Below are positions 1 through 5,204 of a DNA stretch of 5,819 nucleotides, in pieces. A program made the translations under genes and the position numbers. Under the pieces are notes generated by a model. The model worked only from the letters and a program-made list of their open reading frames with translations, ran no database searches and had not been told where the DNA came from. Position 1 is the first letter of the stretch, and each line of letters starts with the position of its first letter. Location: positions 1-5,819 of the forward strand of contig DBCF01000020.1 in assembly GCA_002292925.1 (NCBI GenBank), in the 5' to 3' direction. The stretch comes from Roseiflexaceae bacterium UBA965. Its GTDB lineage: Bacteria > Chloroflexota > Chloroflexia > Chloroflexales > Roseiflexaceae.

Positions 1-47
1 AGTCGGTTAGGGGTAGTCATGTGGTGTACTTTCTCTGTGATAAACGA

Positions 48-77
48 TATGATACAAGGGATTTTTGTTACGGAGGG
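48..77 (+). promoter_or_regulatory. Candidate -10 box and Shine-Dalgarno for the GNAT gene
   Basis: TATGAT at 48-53 matches a sigma-70 -10 element in five of six positions. The hexamer 17 nt upstream (TGTACT, 25-30) is only a weak -35 match. CGGAGGG at 71-77 is a good SD, five bases before the ATG at 83. It makes that ATG the start rather than the in-frame TTG at 65, which lies upstream of the SD. The ten bases TATGATACAA (48-57) recur in the minus-strand promoter near 1230. Confidence 0.45.
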
Positions 78-82
78 CTATC

Positions 83-619
83 ATGACCGAAACGACGTTT
101 TTCCCCGCCACACTCACGAGTGCACGCTTGACGTGGCGGGGGTTACAGGCTGGTGATGTTGACGTAATCTACCGCCAGTTTTCGGATCCCGAGATGTGCA
201 CCTATTTCAGCGATCCACCCTGTAGTATGGCCGAAGCAGCCGATATTATTACGCACTATGCCGACATGCGCCAACCACGCTACTTGCGTTACGCCGCCTT
301 TACCCGCAACACAGGGGAGTTTATCGGCACCTGTGGGTACCATTTCTACAATGCCGAAGCCAAACACGTCGAAATCGGCTATGACGTTTGGAAGGGGTAT
401 TGGTGCCATGGCTATGCCACAGAAATGCTCACGGAACTTCTGCCGTTGTGTGTCCAACACCTCGGTGTGACCACCATTTATGCGTTGATCGGCCATCACA
501 ATCTCGCATCGCAGGCTAGTGTGCGCAAATTTGGCTTTGTACCCGGGGAGTTTTTGCGCGATGTGCGTGAACACGAACGCCAAACCACCGCCTGCTGGCA
601 CTATCAGCCTACTCGATAA
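83..619 (+). CDS. GNAT family N-acetyltransferase, RimJ/RimL-like (Acetyltransf_3)
   Basis: A 178-residue protein of the GNAT superfamily, the usual length for the Acetyltransf_3 branch. It would transfer an acetyl group from acetyl-CoA to an amine; the substrate cannot be told. Visible family marks are an N-terminal strand with TSARLTWRGL (12-21), the DP-E-M-YF turn near residues 35-42, IGTCGY (81-86) in the central sheet, the acetyl-CoA pyrophosphate-binding motif A around IGYDVWKGYWCHGYATE (98-114), and the beta-bulge helix N140-LASQASVRKFGF (140-152). The common motif A sequence YWGKGYATE appears here as YWCHGYATE, so a Cys and a His replace Gly and Lys. No signal peptide or membrane segment is seen, so it is presumably cytoplasmic. 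The start follows the SD at 71-77. The gene stands alone on this strand and its last 11 bases overlap the end of the opposing DUF192 gene. The family call is firm; the substrate is unknown. Confidence 0.93.
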   Translation: MTETTFFPATLTSARLTWRGLQAGDVDVIYRQFSDPEMCTYFSDPPCSMAEAADIITHYADMRQPRYLRYAAFTRNTGEFIGTCGYHFYNAEAKHVEIGYDVWKGYWCHGYATEMLTELLPLCVQHLGVTTIYALIGHHNLASQASVRKFGFVPGEFLRDVREHERQTTACWHYQPTR

Positions 620-1070
620 CCAAATCGGCCGGGATAGTGAGGGTGCATTGTTGGCCAACATCCACTGATTGTTGCGCAAAATAGCCGTGCGCCACTTCGA
701 GTGCATAGCGTACGGGTTGCGGGGCGGTATGACTGTCGTCGGTGTTGGGCGTCATAGACTCAATGGCCAAAATCGTGCCATCGTCACTCAGCCAAACGAT
801 ATCGAGCGCAGTCGGGGTGTTGTGCATCCAAAAGCTAGGTGTGGTGGGCGCGGGGAAGACAAAGAGCATGCCGTAGTGATCGGGCAGCGTCTGGCGTTCC
901 ATCAAGCCACGGCTACGCAAGGCCGGCGTGGACATGATGTCCAACTGCATCGGCACACCGCAGCCGCTGAGCATCCCTTGAGGCACAGCGGCTACGATTG
1001 GCGCTGGGGGTGATGTGCCACAACTCGCACACAGCCCCCACACCAGCAAGATGAGGTAAAACGTCCGCAT
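609..1070 (-). CDS. Exported DUF192 family protein, probable lipoprotein
   Basis: A 153-residue protein with a complete DUF192 domain, whose biochemical function is not established. Domain marks are RGLMERQTLPDHYGMLFVF (54-72), FWMHNTPTALDIVWL (80-94) followed by an acidic turn and GTI, and a YALEVAHGYF stretch (122-131). These correspond to the family's GLM...GMLF, WMxNT..LDI and LE..G motifs. The N-terminus MRTFYLILLVWGLCASCG is a hydrophobic export signal. The cysteines at 14 and 17 give only a poor lipobox (CAS-C), so a secreted or lipid-anchored protein are both possible. An in-frame GTG at 1142 would add 24 proline-rich residues, but that stretch is the out-of-frame reading of the small lipoprotein gene upstream, whose stop lies one base before this ATG. 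I therefore place the start at 1070. No clear SD precedes it, which suggests translational coupling (TAA-T-ATG). It converges on the GNAT gene with an 11-nt overlap. Confidence 0.9.
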   Translation of the reverse strand: MRTFYLILLVWGLCASCGTSPPAPIVAAVPQGMLSGCGVPMQLDIMSTPALRSRGLMERQTLPDHYGMLFVFPAPTTPSFWMHNTPTALDIVWLSDDGTILAIESMTPNTDDSHTAPQPVRYALEVAHGYFAQQSVDVGQQCTLTIPADLVIE

Positions 1071-1071
1071 A

Positions 1072-1203
1072 TTAGGGATTGGTATAGGGATAAGGGTATT
1101 CGTCGGGGTTGGGGTAGGCTTGATTGCCGCTACCACAGGCACTAATGGTCATCAGACTGGCCATCAATAGCATGATAAAAATTACTCGTTTGAGGTGTCG
1201 CAT
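1072..1203 (-). CDS. Small lipoprotein, 43 residues, Pro/Tyr-rich tail
   Basis: A short gene of 43 codons plus TAA, read on the minus strand from ATG at 1203. The protein opens with a basic N-terminus (MRHLKR), a hydrophobic run rich in Ile, Leu and Met (7-19) and the lipobox I20-S21-A22-C23, a textbook signal-peptidase II site. After cleavage only about 21 residues would remain, starting CGSGNQA and ending YPNPDEYPYPYTNP, a tail of alternating Pro, Tyr and Asn. AGGAG (1210-1214) lies six bases before the ATG, and a candidate promoter lies further upstream. The stop is one base before the DUF192 start, so the two genes are almost certainly co-transcribed and probably translationally coupled. 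Both products carry export signals. I recognise no family for the mature tail; a role in envelope anchoring or merely in coupling is speculation. The promoter, SD, signal peptide, lipobox and tight spacing together make it a convincing gene despite its size. Confidence 0.75.
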   Translation of the reverse strand: MRHLKRVIFIMLLMASLMTISACGSGNQAYPNPDEYPYPYTNP

Positions 1204-1209
1204 AATTCG

Positions 1210-1257
1210 CTCCTGCAATTATTTGTTGTATCATAACACGAGAATATTGCGTCACAG
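1210..1257 (-). promoter_or_regulatory. Candidate promoter and SD for the small lipoprotein-DUF192 unit
   Basis: Read on the minus strand, CTGTGA (1252-1257) is a partial -35 match and TATGAT (1230-1235) a good -10, with a 16-nt spacer. Transcription would begin near 1223, giving a leader of about 20 nt. The SD AGGAG is at 1210-1214. No other gene lies between this site and the divergent gene at 1455. Confidence 0.45.
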
Positions 1258-1281
1258 CGAGCGCCGACGGACGAAGGGGTA

Positions 1282-1386
1282 ATTCCCCACTTTTGGGCTG
1301 TTTTTTACTTCAAAGCAACATTACATCCCTAATGTCGTTTTGAAAATAGGGCTTTTTGACTGCTGGTGATGGGTGCATTCCCCACT
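1282..1386. repeat. Pair of 10-nt direct repeats ATTCCCCACT
   Basis: ATTCCCCACT occurs at 1282-1291 and again at 1377-1386, each preceded by GGGT one or two bases earlier. The start-to-start distance is 95 bases. The second copy lies just upstream of the SRPBCC -35 candidate, so a regulator-binding role is conceivable. With only two copies, chance cannot be excluded. Confidence 0.3.
1318..1335. repeat. Short perfect inverted repeat ACATTA-N6-TAATGT
   Basis: Arms at 1318-1323 and 1330-1335 are exact reverse complements around the loop CATCCC. Symmetry and the position between two divergent promoters fit an operator for a dimeric regulator. The arms are AT-rich and short, so a stable transcript hairpin is less likely. 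No downstream T-run follows that would make it a good terminator. Confidence 0.3.
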
Positions 1387-1394
1387 GCATAGAT

Positions 1395-1450
1395 TCGTCA
1401 TTTTGTACAAAAAACGGTATTATTACAGCGGATAATTTAGCACTTGAGGT
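1395..1450 (+). promoter_or_regulatory. Candidate sigma-70 promoter and SD for the SRPBCC gene
   Basis: TCGTCA (1395-1400) matches the -35 consensus at four of six bases. A 17-nt spacer separates it from TATTAT (1418-1423), a good -10 box. Transcription would start near 1430. GAGGT (1446-1450) is the SD, four bases before the ATG at 1455, and decides that start. Confidence 0.5.
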
Positions 1451-1454
1451 AATC

Positions 1455-1883
1455 ATGACGTCACCAACACAAATCACCGTGCAAGCCACCATCGCCGCCC
1501 CCATCACCCATGTCTGGGCCTGCTGGACCACCCCTGCGCACATCATGCAGTGGAATGCCGCATCGGCCGACTGGCATACTACCGCATCAAACGTCGATTT
1601 GCGTGTGGGCGGGGCTTTTTCGTCGCGTATGGAAGCCAAAGACGGCAGTTTTGGCTTCGATTTCTGGGGCACCTACACCGCTGTCACCGCCCCCACCACA
1701 CTGGCTTATACCCTCGGCGATGATCGCAAGGTCAGCATCCAATTTGTGGCCAATGGCGCCGAAACTACCGTAATTGAGCAATTCGAAGCCGAACAAACCA
1801 ACCCCGTCGATATGCAACGCGTTGGCTGGCAAGCAATCTTGGACAACTTTGCATCCTACGCAGTTCGCACACACACCAACTAA
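1455..1883 (+). CDS. SRPBCC/AHSA1 (START-like) domain protein
   Basis: A 142-residue single-domain protein of the AHSA1 branch of the SRPBCC helix-grip superfamily, about the normal length. These proteins fold around a hydrophobic cavity. The family is named after the Hsp90 co-chaperone Aha1, but bacterial members generally have unknown ligands and should not be called Hsp90 activators. Visible marks are the first strand ITVQATIAAP (7-16), the helix region VWACWTTPAHIMQWN (20-34) with the usual W-x-x-WT-P and WN pattern, the DLRVGGAFSSRMEAKDG segment (48-64), FDFWGTYTAV (68-77), and the C-terminal helix with MQRVGWQAILDNFASY (120-135). No signal peptide is present, so it is cytoplasmic. A longer in-frame reading from 1356 lacks an SD. 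It appears to be transcribed alone from the promoter at 1395-1423. Its stop overlaps by 4 nt the stop of the flavoprotein gene on the other strand. Confidence 0.9.
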   Translation: MTSPTQITVQATIAAPITHVWACWTTPAHIMQWNAASADWHTTASNVDLRVGGAFSSRMEAKDGSFGFDFWGTYTAVTAPTTLAYTLGDDRKVSIQFVANGAETTVIEQFEAEQTNPVDMQRVGWQAILDNFASYAVRTHTN

Positions 1884-3652
1884 TCGACAGCAACCAACCC
1901 TAATGCGATAACCTGGGCACAGACTGACTCCCACGAGTCGGTCTGTGTGATTTGTACGGCACTATGGGGTATCCCGTGTGCTACGAGGCAGGTCATTAGA
2001 ACCGCGTATGAATCCGCATCTAGCGCTTCTGTAAGCGCAATTTCGAGGCGCTGAGCCCGCTCCCCTTGGCCAATCACCCCGTTGAGGATCAACCATTGGG
2101 TCGCCACAAACGCCGGATGCTGAGGCGGTACATCAATCGCCCAGGCTAGTGGATGCCCCAACGCCAGCAATTTTTTCTGCACAACTGCCACAGAGACATC
2201 CGCAGGTGCAATGTGCTGCCGACATGCTACGTGAGCAATCAGGCCTGCCGCCACCCCGATATTCCATTCCACCGGATGGAGCCGATACGAGCCGTTTGAC
2301 AAATGAGTAGTGGCAATGTTTTTGCAACTGAGCACGAGATTATGACAATCTGGCGGAATGAGGGCACACATGGGGATTTGGAAGGGCCGCGTGGGCGCAA
2401 ACATACTGGTTGGGTTACCCGGTGCTGGGTGCAAATCCATGAAATACCAGCCAATCCCCACACTATCCGCATAGGCCTTGGCGCGGGCCAGTGGCTGTGA
2501 TGTAACGAGCAGATCTTCGGCGACGATGCGCCTCAATCCTGGTGTGCGGCGCGACTCACGGATGTAGGGCTCCAGTGACAATCCATCATGCGTGCCCATG
2601 ATATCGGGGCGCAGTTTGAGTTCAGGGTAGCCAAACCCGGTACCATCGTCGCGGGGCACTTCCGTCTGGAGCCAATACAAAAACGCCAGCGACAAGCGTT
2701 TGGCTTCGTCGATACGCTGGGCATAGGTCTGGGCATCCACATCGATAATGGTGCCATGGTGGTAATCGTTGCTATTCCAGTTGATTAGGGCGATATCGGG
2801 CGTGGCAGGGGTAGTGTGTTGGCCATCCCACAGGCGCCTATAGGTCCAGAACGGTGGTAAACCGGTGGGGCCATCGGTAAACATGCGAAATGGGCGGGCT
2901 TCGCCGTCGTTGCCGGTAAGCGTCAAGGTGAATGGTTGGCGATCACGCAATGTCGCATAGCCCTCGGGTTTGACGATGACATGCGATTCGTGCGGGCAGA
3001 ATTCTACGGCAAAGCCAAAGGTAAAGCCTTGAATTTCGTGGGGTCGTGCCTGGGGCGGGGCATTATGTTCACCCGTGTCTGCGTGTGCTTCTGCGCCGGT
3101 GACATAGCGGAGATTAGCCAACGCCAACACATCCCCCAGTTCGCTGGCATCGATGACTTGGGTGGGGGTGATAACGATGGTTTGGGTGGCATTCTTGCAG
3201 GTAATTTGGGTGATAGACTGGGCAGTCGTTTTTATCGCTACGGGAATGGTGCGGTAATACACTGTTAATAGGCCCTGGGCCACAAACGGGGCTATGAGTA
3301 TATCAATGGCGTCTGCGGCAATTTTTGGGAAAAAGCAGAGGTTGCTGACCCAAGCATTCCCTGGATTGAATGTCGCCTCATCGGTGATTGTGCTACCATA
3401 CAACGAAGCCATCTGCTGGCGAATCAACTGGCGGAGCCGCAGGTAGTATGGTGAACCACCAAACGATTCGATATAGCGATGCTCATCGAGGGCGCTGACC
3501 CCTTGGCTACTCAATTGGCCACCCAGCCAGCGCTGTGGCGCAATTAGCACCACCGTCGACCCTTGGTCGAGGGCGGTCAAGGCGGCGGCTACAGCACCAA
3601 GCCCACCCCCAACGATACAAATAGCCGTCTGTACATAGTGCGAGGCCATCAT
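1880..3652 (-). CDS. FAD-dependent oxidoreductase (FAD_oxidored family) with SLH-like C-terminus
   Basis: A 590-residue flavoprotein; the substrate is not known. A Rossmann dinucleotide-binding motif begins at residue 12 (CIVGGGLGAVAAALTALDQG), and TVVLIAP ends the second strand. WLGGQLSSQGVSALDE (42-57) matches the flavin-contacting loop of FAD_oxidored proteins. VIDASELGDVLALA (166-179) and ESRRTPGLRR (366-375) are further family landmarks. LSCKNIATTHLSNGSYRLHP (441-460) with WNIGVAAG (463-470) is the C-terminal FAD-binding segment. After it comes DVPPQHPAFVATQWLILNGV (507-526), which resembles one S-layer-homology repeat. There is no signal peptide ahead of the Rossmann fold. Start choice is between the tandem ATGs at 3652 and 3649; the SD GGGGGA (3658-3663, read on minus) fits both. 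The start overlaps that of the divergent NodB-like gene, and the stop overlaps that of the SRPBCC gene. Database names such as xanthan lyase for relatives should not be trusted. Confidence 0.88.
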   Translation of the reverse strand: MMASHYVQTAICIVGGGLGAVAAALTALDQGSTVVLIAPQRWLGGQLSSQGVSALDEHRYIESFGGSPYYLRLRQLIRQQMASLYGSTITDEATFNPGNAWVSNLCFFPKIAADAIDILIAPFVAQGLLTVYYRTIPVAIKTTAQSITQITCKNATQTIVITPTQVIDASELGDVLALANLRYVTGAEAHADTGEHNAPPQARPHEIQGFTFGFAVEFCPHESHVIVKPEGYATLRDRQPFTLTLTGNDGEARPFRMFTDGPTGLPPFWTYRRLWDGQHTTPATPDIALINWNSNDYHHGTIIDVDAQTYAQRIDEAKRLSLAFLYWLQTEVPRDDGTGFGYPELKLRPDIMGTHDGLSLEPYIRESRRTPGLRRIVAEDLLVTSQPLARAKAYADSVGIGWYFMDLHPAPGNPTSMFAPTRPFQIPMCALIPPDCHNLVLSCKNIATTHLSNGSYRLHPVEWNIGVAAGLIAHVACRQHIAPADVSVAVVQKKLLALGHPLAWAIDVPPQHPAFVATQWLILNGVIGQGERAQRLEIALTEALDADSYAVLMTCLVAHGIPHSAVQITQTDSWESVCAQVIALGLVAVD

Positions 3653-3663
3653 GACAATCCCCC
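3642..3663. promoter_or_regulatory. Overlapping divergent start codons with interleaved SD sites
   Basis: The bases CATCATGA at 3647-3654 contain ATGATG on the minus strand (3652 and 3649, flavoprotein) and ATG on the plus strand (3651, NodB-like gene). The plus SD GAGG (3642-3645) therefore lies inside flavoprotein codons, and the minus SD GGGGGA (3658-3663) lies inside NodB-like codons. There is no separate intergenic promoter, so each promoter must lie within the other gene's coding sequence or transcription must come from elsewhere. Confidence 0.65.
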
Positions 3664-4430
3664 TTTTTTGTACGTTTAATGCGATTGCCGCCGGGACGGG
3701 GAAAGACGCGCCACCCGATTGGGAGTTTAGTAGTCGTTCACTCGATGCCTATGCAAATCTAATGTTAGGCGCTGGGTTTTGGCCGACGATTTTTGTGTCA
3801 CCCGAGTCAGCCCGGGCGCATGCCCCCATGCTGGAAGAACTTCGTGAGCGTGGCTGCGAACTGGGGTTGCTGGTTTCACCCAGTCAAGCGAGTATTTTTC
3901 CCTTAAAAAAACCAATGGGTGTGCTGTCATTAGCCGATCAACGCACGGCCATCACCCAAGCCCGTGATGTGTTTGGCCAATTTTTGTACCACATACCGCG
4001 CAGTATCCGGACGGGGTTTTATTCGGGTACCACTCAAACACTCGAATTATGTCAAACACTCGGCTTTACCCGCACATCGATTACCCTGCCGGGCGCACAA
4101 CTGCCGAAACTAGGCACAGTGTGGCCTGTAGATGCGCGGATTCGTCACCAGCCACTCATAGACGTCCCGGTAACGAGTAACCCTGACGAAATACTGTTTA
4201 ATCGCTTCCCGCTCTATCTCAGCCCCGAGTTTGGTACGCCAGAAACGATTGCAGCGTTAGTGACACAAGGCATCGCACATGGCCATGTGTGTGTGACGGG
4301 GAGTACGGCCAGCGAATATGGGGCACGGAGCGGGGTCATTCAGACCAACAGCGAAGCCTTACGTGACCTCTTGTCAGACACTCCTGTACTCCATTCATAC
4401 CGTCTGAGCGACTACACGCCACCGGCGTAG
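3651..4430 (+). CDS. NodB/polysaccharide-deacetylase-like protein, active site apparently degenerate
   Basis: A 259-residue protein that resembles the NodB-homology (carbohydrate esterase 4) fold. The resemblance rests on an N-terminal strand FCTFNA (6-11), PPDWEFSSRSLDAYANLMLGAG (21-42) leading into WPTIFVSPESA (44-54), a helix LEELRERG then CELGLLVSP (69-77), the segment IPRSIRTGFYSG (115-126) in the place of the motif 3 Arg, and LGFTRTS (137-143). Active relatives begin TFDxD and have His residues where this protein reads LLVSP. Asn10 and Ile12 stand in for the Asp residues, and no His is seen near 72-78. It therefore probably binds no catalytic metal and may be a pseudoenzyme; this is inference from motif position, not alignment. 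There is no signal peptide, so it should be cytoplasmic. It is divergent from the flavoprotein with overlapping starts, and its last 36 bases overlap the convergent carotenoid gene. A distinct TIM-barrel-like function remains possible. Confidence 0.62.
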   Translation: MTIPLFCTFNAIAAGTGKDAPPDWEFSSRSLDAYANLMLGAGFWPTIFVSPESARAHAPMLEELRERGCELGLLVSPSQASIFPLKKPMGVLSLADQRTAITQARDVFGQFLYHIPRSIRTGFYSGTTQTLELCQTLGFTRTSITLPGAQLPKLGTVWPVDARIRHQPLIDVPVTSNPDEILFNRFPLYLSPEFGTPETIAALVTQGIAHGHVCVTGSTASEYGARSGVIQTNSEALRDLLSDTPVLHSYRLSDYTPPA

Positions 4431-5204
4431 AATAAGTACCACAATAATTACAAATCCCACGGAGATAGCCACTGCCAGGCTATAGCCGCGGAGGGCATTC
4501 ATTGTGACAAACATGCCCGTACAACCGATCAGATTGGCGATAGCAAATGGCGTTTGACCGCGGGTAGCCCGCATCAGGCGTAACAAATCGGCATCACAGC
4601 ACCAGGCAAGTACCGTGCCTACCGCCCACCAGCCTGCAAAATTGACCAAGGGCACCCCGTAATACACGCCCGGCTCCATCCAGACCCAATAGTTGTTGAT
4701 GAGCGTGGCAACCGGCTCGATTTGGAGGTCAAAAATCATGATAAACAAACCACAGCCTAGCGCACGGAGCCAGCGGGGGGCGTGGGGCCAGGCCATGTAA
4801 GTCAGTGACCATGAACCAACCAGCGACATTAGCCACGCAAACAAGATAATGACAGGGACGGTGCCAAAGAGTTGTGGGCCAAGCATGGTGGTGTAGTCAT
4901 AGGACCCAAAGGGAATGTCATAGGTGGCACCGACGTATTCCACAAACAATGCACCCAGCATAATGATACTAATCGGTCGCCACGCAGAGCGGCCAAGATA
5001 GGCGTACAGATACAAGGCAATACTCAGCCCTTGTAACAATAAAAACACTCCACCAAACCCGCGGGCCGAATCGGGTACGAGATTGGCGAGCAGCGAGATA
5101 ATACTCCCAGGATATATGGCGCAATAGACCAAAAAGACGATACGGGCCCAACGGGCAGGATGCTGCCAAATCACTCGTTGCCACCACTCACGCAGGCTCG
5201 CCAT
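4395..5204 (-). CDS. cruF: CruF-type carotenoid biosynthesis membrane protein (carotenoid 1,2-hydratase family)
   Basis: A 269-residue polytopic membrane protein of the CruF/COG2324 family. Characterised members hydrate the terminal double bond of acyclic or monocyclic carotenoid ends, as in bacterioruberin and deinoxanthin synthesis. About seven or eight hydrophobic segments are visible, near residues 20-41, 49-69, 77-93, 113-133, 148-164, 185-203, 220-238 and 241-260. Conserved-looking motifs at membrane edges are VEYVGATYDIPFGSYDY (88-104), FDLQIEPVATL (158-168) and YWVWMEPGVYYGVPLVNFAGWW (172-193); the Asp and Glu in these are plausible catalytic residues. The ATG at 5204 is chosen because a perfect SD (AGGAGGT, 5209-5215) sits four bases before it; the GTG at 5210 lies within that SD. 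The gene overlaps the end of the hydantoinase B gene by 17 nt, so co-translation is likely. No other carotenoid gene is visible. The precise carotenoid substrate is unknown. Confidence 0.85.
   Translation of the reverse strand: MASLREWWQRVIWQHPARWARIVFLVYCAIYPGSIISLLANLVPDSARGFGGVFLLLQGLSIALYLYAYLGRSAWRPISIIMLGALFVEYVGATYDIPFGSYDYTTMLGPQLFGTVPVIILFAWLMSLVGSWSLTYMAWPHAPRWLRALGCGLFIMIFDLQIEPVATLINNYWVWMEPGVYYGVPLVNFAGWWAVGTVLAWCCDADLLRLMRATRGQTPFAIANLIGCTGMFVTMNALRGYSLAVAISVGFVIIVVLILRRWRVVAQTV

Larger units (their letters stand above)
1204..1454. other. Divergent intergenic region, the only sizeable gap in the window
   Basis: These 251 bases separate the minus-strand small lipoprotein gene from the plus-strand SRPBCC gene. 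The outer parts hold the two candidate promoters. The middle (about 1260-1394) has no convincing open frame with an SD. It contains a T-run (1302-1307), a 6-bp inverted repeat and a duplicated ATTCCCCACT. An in-frame upstream codon extends the SRPBCC reading frame to 1356 on paper, but no SD supports it. I see no RNA gene here. Confidence 0.7.

Noticed and set aside
650..659. Perfect palindrome GTTGGCCAAC near the GNAT/DUF192 junction as a terminator or operator.
   Set aside because: It lies inside DUF192 codons, has no loop or T-run, and is short enough to arise by chance.
143..706. Long minus-strand frame across the GNAT gene (187 residues).
   Set aside because: Antisense shadow of a clear GNAT gene; it resembles no family I know and has no SD.
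669..1013. Plus-strand frame of 114 residues opposite the DUF192 gene.
   Set aside because: Antisense shadow of recognisable DUF192 motifs; its His/Arg/Gly-rich composition is typical of such shadows.
1071..1142. GTG-started N-terminal extension of the DUF192 protein (24 residues, Pro/Thr/Ile rich).
   Set aside because: It overlaps the better supported small lipoprotein frame, has no SD, and would bury the export signal starting at MRTFYLILLV.
1285..1307. Possible terminator: CCCA-CTTT-TGGG followed by a T-run.
   Set aside because: Only four base pairs in the stem, and no plus-strand gene lies upstream that would need termination there.
1356..1454. Upstream extension of the SRPBCC frame.
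   Set aside because: No SD near 1356, the added residues do not resemble the family, and the candidate promoter and SD lie inside the stretch.
2936..3268. Plus-strand frame of 110 residues inside the flavoprotein gene, glycine-rich.
   Set aside because: It is antisense to conserved FAD_oxidored coding sequence, and its composition is explained by that reading.
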